NCBI RefSeq assembly: GCF_043290135.1
Contig: NC_134701.1
Location: 68,706,002-68,770,001, forward strand
Direction of reading: 5' to 3'
Origin: Rhipicephalus microplus
Taxonomy: Eukaryota; Arthropoda; Arachnida; Ixodida; Ixodidae
DNA: 64,000 nucleotides
The stretch's first letter is position 1. Each line of letters opens with the position of its first letter. The position numbers were made by a program, and so were the translations under genes. Shown here one piece after another: positions 1 to 9,889 of this stretch. Below the pieces are notes generated by a model. It saw nothing but the letters and a program-made list of their open reading frames with translations. It did no database searches and was not told the DNA's origin.

Positions 1-317
1 ATGATCTCTTTTTGACAGTGTTCATGTCTAAGCCGTGCATGTTCAGTTTTCATTTCTGTTCGTCTGACGCGACTTCTTTCGGGGGGGAGGGGGAATCCTG
101 TAACATAAGAAGGTAGCGATGGTTAGGAGTTAGTAATAGAGGCAGGGAAGGAAGAAGTGCAGAATAGAATAAACATGGCGTATGAGCCAGGCCACGTCAC
201 CTATTCATCATAGCGTCACATATATATGAAAATGCACGAAAAAAATCCAAAAACAAGACACCAGGGCGCCGAAGCGAGCGTCGGAACATCACTTCGCAAA
301 TGCGAGGTTTCGTAGTT

Positions 318-368
318 GGTACCTTTTTAGTAGCTCAGTGGTTAACACTGAGCCACGAAAAAGGTACC
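318..368. repeat. Near-perfect hairpin, 23-bp arms, 5-nt loop
   Basis: Arms 318-340 and 346-368 pair at 21 of 23 positions around the loop GTTAA. The left arm and loop contain TAGCTCAGTGGTTA, which resembles a tRNA D-arm or A box. No B box follows, so this is not called a tRNA. It could be a fold-back remnant of a tRNA-derived repeat. Confidence 0.7.
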
Positions 369-549
369 TCCTTCATCGTTCAAACGGCAAGCTTTAGATT
401 TATATCTACCAATTTACGCTGTGTGCGGGCATATAGGGGGGGGGATGAACTATCGTGCTTTAAGCATTGTCAGCAAGATTGCGCAATGAGCGCGCAGCAG
501 CTGTCGTCTCTCACGCGTACTTTGGCCCGCGCAGAGAAGGGAAAAGGAC

Positions 550-905
550 GATCTCTCGCGTGCCTTGATCTCTCGGTGGGGAGGATTATACGTCTTGGCT
601 GGGGTGGGTCTTGCACTAGAACAGTTCTGTTGTAGTTCCGGGGCGCGCAAATGTCACTGTATTGTTCACAGTCTCTGTTTGCGAAACGGGCGCTCTTTTC
701 AAACCCAGCAAAGTAACAAAACAACTGAGGAGCTTATTCGTGTGCATCTGTATCTGTGAGTACGTTTCGTGTGTCATTTGTGCGTGATAAACGCTGTGCA
801 CGTTTCGATCTGCTTCCCATTCGGCACGTGACCTTCCAATTTGATGCTATCGTGTTCACTGCTTCGCCATTGCGGCAAAGCTGTGACTTTTCATTTGATG
901 AAAAG
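550..905 (+). repeat. Dispersed repeat, copy A
   Basis: This segment is clearly similar to 54,836-55,110 (copy B) and about 37,670-38,060 (copy C), all in the same orientation. Shared landmarks are a GCACGTTTCRATCTGC block (793-808 here), a following block reading CTTCCAATTTGATGCTATCG here, and an upstream ACTGAGGAGCTTATTCG-like block. Copies B and C lie near candidate exons of small secreted proteins. The repeat may therefore be intronic sequence shared by paralogous genes, or an unnamed interspersed repeat. Nothing coding is evident in copy A. Confidence 0.6.
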
Positions 906-2028
906 GTCCGTGTACGGGGGTGTGTCGCTAACGAAGAATGGTGGATTGTTACAGAAATAATAATTTTGAAATTTCAATAGCGACTCACTAGGTGTATTGT
1001 TGTTGGACACTTCAGGTCTGTCTGGGATTTCCTCTATAAGTGGTTCGTCCATGGAAACCCTAAGGAATATTTATATGAAAGTAAAAACTACTTGTTTGCT
1101 TGATTTGGATCTTGATAAATCAATATTTGGAGAGCGTGAACAAGTTCCAGGCTAAAGAATATGTTAATTTGTGTGTGCTAATGCTATATTTTTTTAGCCA
1201 AGTCCGAGGCTAATTTTTGATAATAGGAGGTAATAGTGAGTTGTTTGATGAATTCGTTTTTAAATTTTGCTACACGCCAGATTATCATACTACCACCCGT
1301 CTCCGATATTTTAATAACAATGTCCTTTTTTGTGAAAGCTGTTTCAAGATGTCGTGTTCTAGATAAGTTAAGTTCTTCTTTTTATACTATATTTCGTTGT
1401 ACACGAGATCTTTCTCGAAGCTAGTTTATGTAACCCTACCACAATCCCCTCCTCCGCTATCTCACAGCCGCGTATACAGGGTTGTCCTCTCCTCCTCTTT
1501 TATTAAAAAGTTCTGCAATACCTTTTGGCGTGATCAGAAAACGCAGCCATTCTGTAGTATTGACTCTGGAGAGCACGCGAGCCAAATATTATGGCGCAAC
1601 ACGCGGCCTGGAATTAAAAAAAAATTGTCAAAATTTGTTAGGAATTGCTTTCCTTTTTCTTGAAAAATCACTGAATACGCTCGAAAATCACTCGTAAACA
1701 GTTCATCTATTAGCCAATTGCTGATTTGAAAATAGTGCACTCGGTCGTTAGAGACATTGTCGGGGCAAGCCATGACTTCCACAAGCGCACGTTTGATCAC
1801 AGGAAAAAGAGCCGTGCATTCAAAGCAAAAAAGTGCTCAAGGGTACAAGGCGCACGTGACGTTATGATGAGAGCGCTGCCATTTCGCTACCTTCACATAC
1901 GCCAAACCATTTCATATGTCACGTGAATGGATAGCAAAGATATGTGACTGGTGTGAACGTTATAATCAAGAGATGCGTGTCATGTAATAACATGACTACA
2001 TGCCACACTCGAGTTGCCCATACACTTA

Positions 2029-3062
2029 AGGCTGGTGCACACCGGCGACTAGCAACGGTCGCGCGACCAATTGCGACTGGTCGCAAACTGTCGCGAATGT
2101 TTACAAACAGTCGCAAAGCGACTGCTTTGCCCAGTCGCTTACTGACCAATTTTTCAGTCGCGTGATTGCAATCGCAAAGCTGCTGGAACCAATCAGCGAT
2201 GCTGAATTTTTGTTTTTTTTTGTTTTTTATGCGCTGGCTTTCTGCCGCCAGATAAAAACGAGTGCGTTCCTCTGGGTCTGTGGCACTATGGCCATCACGG
2301 AGTACTTGACTTGGAAATGGTGGGGCGCAGCACCTCGAGCAAAGTGTCGAATTTACGTGGCGGCATTCGCAAGATAAACACCGTCAAATTAAACAGAAAA
2401 TGGATTGTACACTATCTCTCTTCCGTATTCAGTATCGTTTGTTCTCTTGAGCTTGACTTGTCACCGCCTTCTTTGCAGCGAGTTTGGAACGAGTTTGTGC
2501 TTCATGCCTTCGCAACGATTGGCAACTACTGATCGACACCACGTACTAGACGCGTTTGTGCTGCATTGAAGGCTGTAGCAAGTCAAGATAAATTCAAGAG
2601 CGTTTCTGAATACGTACGCCTCTCGGAAATACTCCTCGTCGTCTCAGCGCAGCTCAGGAGGAAGGCTGCTTTCATGGCCGGCTAACTCCCGCGATCGAAG
2701 GGACGGTCACACCCACCACCGGCTTTTTTTATATGGAGGCATCTGTGCACCAACACAATGAGAATGTTTTGTTCTTCGCTTGAATCTAACTCCTTGACGC
2801 TCTTGAGAACGCTGTGCAAGAACGGTCGAAAACAATAAATGCGGCGTGCTCGGTTTGCTCCACTCACTCAGCTGGCAGTCATCGGCTGATCGGCGCCAGT
2901 CTCCAGAGCTCTCGCTGATAACGAGATCCGGACGTGACTCTCTGGTTTTGCAACTTCCAGTCGCTCGCATGCAGCCTCTGCCGGTGTGAACATGAGGCAC
3001 TCTTTGGTTGCCAGTTTCTAATGGTCGCGTGACCACTGCTAGTCGCCGGTGTGCCCTTGCCG
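2029..3062. mobile_element. PIF/Harbinger-like non-autonomous TIR element
   Basis: The two ends form imperfect terminal inverted repeats of roughly 40-50 bp. Each begins NGGC and shares the block GCACACCGGCGACTAGCA. The element is bracketed by TTA at 2026-2028 and 3063-3065, the 3-bp TWA target duplication typical of PIF/Harbinger transposons. Internal sequence contains repeated GACTGGTCGC-like motifs near the left end. No transposase or Myb-like reading frame is visible across the 1,034 bp, so it would depend on an autonomous relative. Family assignment rests on TIR and TSD only. Confidence 0.65.
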
Positions 3063-3148
3063 TTAGATGGGACCCGGTGCGCGTGCGGGCCGCGTTCGTT
3101 TCGTCGCGTCACGCCAGCGATGCTACACCTAACACCGATCTGCCTGCC

Positions 3149-3483
<335 letters not shown>

Positions 3484-3837
3484 TTTCCTCCATCCACTTT
3501 TTTGGGTTTATATATGAATTTAGAAGTAGGAGTGACAGTCAGCGCCATCTATAAGCCAAGCGACGAGTGTGAATCACTCTTTTATGCGCATGTTTGGCGT
3601 CACGTAGCACGTGAACTTATTACGAGCGGGCAGCTGATTAATAGCCCCTCGAATACAACCTAATGACACCAAGTCTGCCAGTACGAGACCCTCGGTAAAT
3701 GAAATAAGGGAAGGAAGTCTATACCTAATGGCTCGTTTTTTCGTGTTTTGACAAAATAATATATAAATTTATTTTATATTTATTTTATTTAATATATAAA
3801 TTTCGTGTTTTGACAAAAAAGATATATATTATCAGTG

Positions 3838-3989
3838 GATCCTCCGTGAGCGGTCACAACGTTGTTTATTTCGACGTTTGGTCCTGGAGTCTGGCCTTCA
3901 TCAGGATCATCCTGATCCAATCCTGATGAAGGCCAGACTCTAGGCCGAAACGTCGAAATAAACCACGTTGTGACCACTCACTGAGGATC
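3838..3989. repeat. Fold-back carrying hammerhead-ribozyme-like cores
   Basis: Two inverted arms of about 70 bp meet near 3910. The right arm (plus strand, 3923-3954) reads CTGATGA, then a stem-loop with GGCC/GGCC pairing, then GAAAC and GTC, which is the conserved core order of a hammerhead ribozyme. The left arm (minus strand, 3904-3873) has the same layout, but GAAAC is changed to CAAAC. Such motifs are known from the terminal repeats of Penelope-like retroelements. The ACGT between GAAA and the cleavage triplet is palindromic, which would suit a dimeric form. A convincing stem I is not visible. Confidence 0.5.
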
Positions 3990-4034
3990 TACTGGGCTAT
4001 ATGCAACGCTACGGCCACTCAACCACCATGCCTG

Positions 4035-4036
<2 letters not shown>

Positions 4037-4083
<47 letters not shown>
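4037..4083. repeat. (TA)n microsatellite
   Basis: Pure TA repeat of about 47 bp next to the SINE-body fragment starting at 4084, mirroring the tail arrangement at 3152-3251. Confidence 0.95.
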
Positions 4084-4087
<4 letters not shown>

Positions 4088-4310
4088 AGAAGTGTATACC
4101 TAAGGGCTCGTTCTTAAGTGTTTTCACACAAAAATAATGAAATCTAACAGACAATATTGCCAAGGAAAGTATAGCGAAGGTTATTAGACCGAATTGTTAG
4201 GTAAATGTGAAGAAAGAAAAGTTTCCTTCACATTTGTTTCTTCACACTTGCTTTACAATATGGTTCAATAACCTCCTCTATACTTTTCTTGGCATTATCG
4301 TCTGTTAGAT

Positions 4311-4313
<3 letters not shown>
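4084..4313. repeat. Inverted pair of SINE-body fragments
   Basis: 4084-4207 matches the body of the SINE at 3252-3483. 4208-4313 repeats much of it in the opposite orientation, giving a palindrome with arms of roughly 80-100 bp centred near 4207. (TA)n tracts lie on both outer sides (4037-4083 and 4314-4341), so the unit reads tail-body-body-tail. No tRNA head is present in either half. Confidence 0.65.

Positions 4314-4341
<28 letters not shown>
4314..4341. repeat. (TA)n tract, left flank of Gypsy element G1
   Basis: Short TA tract ending at the first base of the G1 LTR. The last four bases (ATAT) equal the first four after the other LTR (9622-9625), consistent with a 4-bp target-site duplication. 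The dinucleotide context makes the exact length ambiguous. Confidence 0.85.
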
Positions 4342-4344
<3 letters not shown>

Positions 4345-4512
4345 GATGTAACAGTAAAGGCAACCTTTATTAGGCCCGGAAGACACAATGAAGCGACCAC
4401 GCCCAAGGCACAGAACTCAGACAAGCCAAATCCCCACAGCAGAAGAAGATGACGACCACTCATGATGATGAATATGTGTAAAGATAGATGATGTGCTTAA
4501 TGAATGCCTACA
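4342..4512 (-). repeat. G1 3' LTR (171 bp)
   Basis: Identical base for base to 9451-9621. Termini on the minus strand are TGTAGG...TCACA. It directly follows the polypurine tract in element orientation. Confidence 0.95.
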
Positions 4513-4528
4513 CTAACTTTCCCCCCCC
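4513..4528 (-). promoter_or_regulatory. G1 polypurine tract
   Basis: The minus strand reads a run of eight G followed by AAAGTTAG directly before the 3' LTR. This is the expected primer for plus-strand DNA synthesis. Confidence 0.8.
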
Positions 4529-4569
4529 ACGTGAAAGCGGTCATCCTGACCGCTGTTCTTGGCCGCATT

Positions 4570-7500
4570 TTAAAGCGAAGATGAACGCCGTATGAAAGGC
4601 TTCATGCGGGATACGTGGACCATTTCTGCTGCCCTGTAGCGGCGGTCCGTCGGAAGAAGAACGGGTGCCACGCGATAATTCACAGGAGACGTTTGCTCCA
4701 AGACAGTGTAGGGGCCAATAAAACGTAATTGAAACTTCTCGCACAGTCCGGGAGTGCGAATGGGTGTAAGAAGGAGGACTTCGTCGCCAGGGCTGAAAGA
4801 CACGGCACGATGGGAGGCATCATATTCAAGCTTGCGATCCTGTTGCTTGGCTTCAGTGTTGACGCGAGCCAGCTGGCGGCAATGAAGTAGACGAGACACG
4901 TATTCTTCACTTGAAGATGAACATGGTTTGACAGGCGCAGAGAAGAACGAAACATCGAGGAAAGAAGAGGGGAAGCGACCGTGGACGAGGTAGAACGGCG
5001 AGTAACCGGTTGTGCGCTGTACAGAGGTGTTATACGCAAAAGTGACAAATGGCAAAATGGTGTCCCAGTTTCTGTGGTCGGGTTCGATATACATCGCAAT
5101 CATGTCTGACAGTGTACGATGGAAGCGCTCAGTCAGGCCGTTCGTCTGAGGATGGTAACTGGAGCTTGTTTTGTGTGTAGTGCCGGCTGCCTTGAGCACT
5201 TCTTCGACGAGTGCTGAAAGAAATACTCTTCCACGGTCGCTCAGGATTACACGAGGAGCTCCGTGTCGAAGGATTATTGCTCTAAGGATGAAGTCGGCCA
5301 CTTCCGAAGCTGATGCAGAAGGCACGGGAGCTGTTTCGGCGTAGCGGGTCAGGTGGTCGACAGCTGTAACTATCCAACGATTGCCCGTGATAGTCATCGG
5401 AAGCGGACCATACAGGTCAATGCCAACTACCTCGAATGGTTGCAAGGGACACGGGAGCGGTTGTAATTGTCCACTTCGAGTTGATGTAGGTAGCTTGCGA
5501 CGCTGACAAAGGGCGCATGAGGCAACGTACTTCGCGACACAGGTGGACAAGCCCGGCCAGTAGTAGTGACATCTTATGCGGTCATACGTTTTCTGGAAGC
5601 CCATGTGTCCAGCAGACATGTCGTCGTGATATGTCTTGAGGACTTGAGCCCGAAGAGAGCGAGGTAGAACGGGCACCCAGCGTTGACCATCAGGGTGGTA
5701 GATATGACGGTACAGGACGTGGTTGTTGAGCTTGAATTGCGTCAGCTGTCGGCGAAGACGGGCGTTAGGGGGCCGGCAAGTCCCGTCAAGACGGTCCATG
5801 ATGCGGCGACAGTAAGGGTCAGCACGTTGGTGAGATAAGAACAAACCACACTCGCTTGGAGAAGTTGGGTCCAAAGTAGTTAATGACGAAACATGTAGGG
5901 AAGAGACGGCCGAAAGCTTCTCGTGTGCAGCAGTGGCGGGTTTGTTAAGCGGCTCCGAAGAGAGCGGGCAACGCGAAAGGGCGTCGGCGTCTTGATGCTT
6001 GTTTCCCGACTTGTATGTGATAGTGAAGTCGTATTCTTGTAAGCGAAGAATCCAGCGACCAAGGCGGCCGGACAAGTTCTTGATTGTCGAGAGCCAGCAC
6101 AAGGCGTGATGGTCCGTAACCACAGTAAAGTGGCGGCCGTGGAGATAAGGTCGAAACTTTTGTATCGACCATACGACCGCTAGGCACTCCTGTTCGGTGA
6201 TGGTATAATTCTTTTCAGCAGGGGTCAGTGCACGGCTCGCGTATGCGACGACTTTCTCACGTGAAGATTTGTCTCGCTGTAGAAGAATTCCACCAATACC
6301 TCGACCACTAGCGTCTGTATGCAGGAGCGTAGGCGCGGTTTCGTCGAAATGGCAGAGGACTGGTTCGGATGTGAGTGCACACTTCAGTTGGGCAAACGCC
6401 GCTTCACATTCAGGAGACCACACAAAGGCGACGCCTGATCCGAGCAACTTGTGCAATGGTGAAGCTATTGAGGCGAAGTCTCGAATGAATCGGCGAAAAT
6501 AAGAAGCGAGGCCGAGGAAACTGCGCAAAACTTTGGCTTTTTCAGGACGCGGGAAGTGTTGGACAGGGGAAATCTTGTCAGGATCGGGACGAATACCGTC
6601 CTTGCTTACGATGTGGCCTAACACTTTAATCGTCTTGCTCGCAAAACGGCACTTCTTGGTGTTCAGCTGAAGGCCTGCGTTTGCAAGGCACGTAAGAACT
6701 TCGTCCAGTCGTTGCAAGTGCTGAGGGAAGGTTGACGAGAAAATAACAATATCGTCTAAATAGCACAAGCAAGTCTTCCAATTCAAGCCTCGTAAAACTG
6801 TGTCGATCATCCGCTCGAATGTTGCTGGAGCATTGCAAAGGCCGAATGGCATGACGTTGAATTCATACAGCCCATCTGGTGTTGAAAACGCTGTCTTTTC
6901 TTTGTCATCCTCGTGCATGGGTATTTGCCAGTAACCTGAACGCAGGTCTAGGCTTGAAAAGTACTCAGCACCTTGCAGTGAATCCAAAGCATCGTCTATG
7001 CGCGGCATGGGGTAAACATCCTTGTGGGTAATCTTATTAAGTGCTCTGTAGTCCACGCAAAACCGCACGGAGCCATCTTTTTTCCTTACTAAAACAACAG
7101 GGGATGACCAAGCACTCGCGGAGGGACGTATAATGTTCCGTTGCAGCATATCGGCTACATTTTGTTCAATGATTTCACGCTCGGATGAAGAGACGCGATA
7201 TGGTCGACGGCGTACGATGGAAGTGTCATCGGTCTGGATACGATGCCTAATAATGGACGTCTGTCCCAGAGATGAGGAATGGGCATCAAACAATCTCCTA
7301 TGCTTTTGTAGTAAGGCAAGCAACTCATCTGTCTGTGAAGAGGTCAGTTCTGGACTAATAGTCGCAGCAAGAACAGAAACGCTTGATGAACGTCCAATAG
7401 AAGGAAGGTCAGAACACGCTGGCATAAGGGAGACAACAGAGACAGGTTGAGATTCAGAAACGCAAGCCATTGTGGTGCCTTTAGGAATGAGAATTTTCTC

Positions 7501-8349
7501 AGAAGTCTGGTTTGTAGCGCAGAGAAGTCCGGAGCCATTGTGAAATCGCGCTAGACCTGAAGCAAAGGCTATACCTCTTGCGAGACAGCGTGCAGATGGT
7601 TGCACAAACACGTCAGCAGAGTCGATCACATTAGAAGTGATGGCAACTATCCGCTGATGACCAGGTGGTAGCACGGTCTCTTCAGCAGCGAGCAAGCGAA
7701 CGGGCTTGTCATCCGCATACAGGGCATAGTCAGTTTCCATCATATGAACAACATTTTCTTTACAGCAAATGGAAGCGTTCGCCGTAGACGGAAAATCCCA
7801 GCCTAATATAATCTGGTGGGCACACGAATTCAGCACAGCAAATTGTACAAAATGAAGAATACCAGCGATGAAAACACGAGCGGTGCACATAGCGGCAGGT
7901 CTAATGGCGTCCCCTTGAGCAGCGTGCAGTGTAGGTCCATCATAAGGGGTAGTGACTTTTCGTAGACGTGAGCACAAAGAACGATCAATCACAGACAAAG
8001 AGGCACCAGTGTCTATTAAAGCGTCCACGTACACACCTTCTATTAAAACAGCTATCGTATTATATAAACGCACTGGAGGAATTTCTGTCTTTTCGTTCAG
8101 TGCAGCTTTTCCTCCAAAAGCTGCAGAGGTTAGTTTTCCGAGCGTTGGTTGGTGAATTGCGAGACAGGTCGCAATAGAGACGTGGAACGGCGGAGGGGTG
8201 AGGGGAGCGGCGTCTAGTAGAGCGGTAGGAACTGGTTGGCTCAGATGTCGCAGTTGGAGACGGTGAGCGGCGTAGCGGCGGATCATAAGGACGACGTTGG
8301 AAAGCGTACCAGCTTGTCCCATCATCCCGTCCGTAGGTGTCGAGTCCAC
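4570..8349 (-). CDS. pol: G1 Pol polyprotein (protease-RT-RNase H-integrase)
   Basis: The open frame of up to 1,259 codons has no stop. Approximate residues: aspartic protease DTGAS at 113-117; reverse transcriptase about 380-560 with YLDD at 530-533; RNase H with HTDAS at 677-681 and TDHHAL at 745-750; integrase zinc-binding H908, H915, C945, C948; integrase catalytic D978, D1038 and E1074; and a C-terminal GPY module (GPYTVLEQ) without a chromodomain. Together these would mature the capsid, copy the RNA and integrate the cDNA. The frame overlaps gag by about 290 nt and lies in the +1 frame relative to it. The first codon of the open frame is GTG, so expression probably uses frameshifting rather than its own start. 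The 5' boundary is therefore a frame limit, not a proven start. Confidence 0.9.
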   Translation of the reverse strand: MDSTPTDGMMGQAGTLSNVVLMIRRYAAHRLQLRHLSQPVPTALLDAAPLTPPPFHVSIATCLAIHQPTLGKLTSAAFGGKAALNEKTEIPPVRLYNTIAVLIEGVYVDALIDTGASLSVIDRSLCSRLRKVTTPYDGPTLHAAQGDAIRPAAMCTARVFIAGILHFVQFAVLNSCAHQIILGWDFPSTANASICCKENVVHMMETDYALYADDKPVRLLAAEETVLPPGHQRIVAITSNVIDSADVFVQPSARCLARGIAFASGLARFHNGSGLLCATNQTSEKILIPKGTTMACVSESQPVSVVSLMPACSDLPSIGRSSSVSVLAATISPELTSSQTDELLALLQKHRRLFDAHSSSLGQTSIIRHRIQTDDTSIVRRRPYRVSSSEREIIEQNVADMLQRNIIRPSASAWSSPVVLVRKKDGSVRFCVDYRALNKITHKDVYPMPRIDDALDSLQGAEYFSSLDLRSGYWQIPMHEDDKEKTAFSTPDGLYEFNVMPFGLCNAPATFERMIDTVLRGLNWKTCLCYLDDIVIFSSTFPQHLQRLDEVLTCLANAGLQLNTKKCRFASKTIKVLGHIVSKDGIRPDPDKISPVQHFPRPEKAKVLRSFLGLASYFRRFIRDFASIASPLHKLLGSGVAFVWSPECEAAFAQLKCALTSEPVLCHFDETAPTLLHTDASGRGIGGILLQRDKSSREKVVAYASRALTPAEKNYTITEQECLAVVWSIQKFRPYLHGRHFTVVTDHHALCWLSTIKNLSGRLGRWILRLQEYDFTITYKSGNKHQDADALSRCPLSSEPLNKPATAAHEKLSAVSSLHVSSLTTLDPTSPSECGLFLSHQRADPYCRRIMDRLDGTCRPPNARLRRQLTQFKLNNHVLYRHIYHPDGQRWVPVLPRSLRAQVLKTYHDDMSAGHMGFQKTYDRIRCHYYWPGLSTCVAKYVASCALCQRRKLPTSTRSGQLQPLPCPLQPFEVVGIDLYGPLPMTITGNRWIVTAVDHLTRYAETAPVPSASASEVADFILRAIILRHGAPRVILSDRGRVFLSALVEEVLKAAGTTHKTSSSYHPQTNGLTERFHRTLSDMIAMYIEPDHRNWDTILPFVTFAYNTSVQRTTGYSPFYLVHGRFPSSFLDVSFFSAPVKPCSSSSEEYVSRLLHCRQLARVNTEAKQQDRKLEYDASHRAVSFSPGDEVLLLTPIRTPGLCEKFQLRFIGPYTVLEQTSPVNYRVAPVLLPTDRRYRAAEMVHVSRMKPFIRRSSSL

Positions 8350-9352
8350 GACGCTCGTCCTGCTGACGCTTCCGACAGACGCGTGAAATGTGGCCCCGAT
8401 AGCCGCAGTAATAACAGATCGGACGATGCGGCCGACACGGTGGGTGAAAGGGCTGGCTAGTCACACTTGGAGTTAACGAAGCCAGCGGGACAGGCGTCGA
8501 GTGTGCGGGCATCGGTTGTACCACGGGTGGTGAGCCAGCGAGGACTTGTGCGTACGTCGGTTGGAGTCGAGGTACTGGAGTGTCTACAAACGCTGGCCTG
8601 GTCATGGACGCCAACTCCTCTTTGATAACATCCCGCAAAACATTGTTGGAGGGGGGAGGTGGACTCGGTGTCATTGAGAGGCCGAAAGATTGTAGCTCTT
8701 CCCGTATAAGCGCCCGGATCATGGCACGCAATGAGGCATCAGTCGTGGTAGTGTTTTCAGAGCTGTCCGGCGGTAACCGTTGGGATTCAAGTTCTTCCAG
8801 GCGTTGGCACGTGGCAACAACGTCAGCGACCGTAGTCGGGTTCTGAATGACCAAGGCATTGAACGTGACCGTGCCTATCCCTTTCAGTAGATGACGAACT
8901 CTCTCTGATTCAGACATGGACGTGCTGAAACGGTGACAGAGAGCAAGCACATCCTCTATGTACGATGTGTAGGACTCACCGCATTGTTGCTTGCGAGAAT
9001 CCAGCGTCTTCTTCGCGAGAGCTGAACGAACCGCCGGGGTGCCGAAAATTTGGCGAAGCTGTTGCTTAAAACGCGTCCAGTCCGTAATGTCCGTTTCATG
9101 ATTGAAAAACCATGTTTTCGCTACGCCCGTGAGGTAGAAAGAAACACGGCGAAGCTTGGTAGGATCATCCCAGTTGTTAGTGGAACTCGCTCGATTGAAC
9201 TGGTCCAACCAATCTTCCACATCTTCACCTCGAAGTCCGGCGAACGTGGGCGGCTCACGCTGGTGCGCGGTGATAATCCACGATGGATAGGCCGTGGTAG
9301 CCGGGGCCGTGGAGGTAGACGCAGAAGCGCCGGTTGGCTCGTCCTGAGGCAT
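8060..9352 (-). CDS. gag: G1 Gag (capsid and nucleocapsid)
   Basis: About 430 codons from the first in-frame ATG after the LTR (9350-9352). The frame is open further upstream into the LTR, but without an ATG there. The middle carries a retrotransposon-gag-type capsid segment (PPTFAGLRGEDVEDWLDQF onward, then a W-rich YLTGVAKTWF motif). The C-terminal part has one zinc knuckle, CYYCGYRGHISRVC (C-X2-C-X4-H-X4-C), followed by basic residues, as expected for RNA packaging. A proline- and serine-rich linker separates the two. Its end overlaps pol, so Gag-Pol fusion by +1 slippage is likely. The exact slip site was not identified. Confidence 0.88.
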   Translation of the reverse strand: MPQDEPTGASASTSTAPATTAYPSWIITAHQREPPTFAGLRGEDVEDWLDQFNRASSTNNWDDPTKLRRVSFYLTGVAKTWFFNHETDITDWTRFKQQLRQIFGTPAVRSALAKKTLDSRKQQCGESYTSYIEDVLALCHRFSTSMSESERVRHLLKGIGTVTFNALVIQNPTTVADVVATCQRLEELESQRLPPDSSENTTTTDASLRAMIRALIREELQSFGLSMTPSPPPPSNNVLRDVIKEELASMTRPAFVDTPVPRLQPTYAQVLAGSPPVVQPMPAHSTPVPLASLTPSVTSQPFHPPCRPHRPICYYCGYRGHISRVCRKRQQDERRGLDTYGRDDGTSWYAFQRRPYDPPLRRSPSPTATSEPTSSYRSTRRRSPHPSAVPRLYCDLSRNSPTNARKTNLCSFWRKSCTERKDRNSSSAFI

Positions 9353-9432
9353 GTTACCGGACACCTGGTACAAACGACGACCTGAGCGCAGCTCCAGGAG
9401 GCAGATCGGGCTGGGAGAGGACGGAAGATCGT

Positions 9433-9448
9433 AGAGCACACTCCACCA
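9433..9448 (-). promoter_or_regulatory. G1 probable primer-binding site
   Basis: In element orientation the 5' LTR is followed by AG and then TGGTGGAGTGTGC. Two other Gypsy elements here show the same layout of two spacer bases and then TGG (58,916 and 56,215), which supports the call. The priming tRNA was not identified. Confidence 0.55.
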
Positions 9449-9450
9449 CT

Positions 9451-9882
<432 letters not shown>

Positions 9883-9889
9883 CTTAATT

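Larger units (their letters stand above)
1..2025. other. Unassigned flank, no gene recognised
   Basis: I see no convincing coding region here. The open frames are short, overlap on both strands and carry no recognisable motif. The stretch holds a 23-bp-arm hairpin at 318-368 and copy A of a dispersed repeat at about 550-905, both listed separately. The remainder is AT-rich, with homopolymer runs. Confidence 0.5.
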
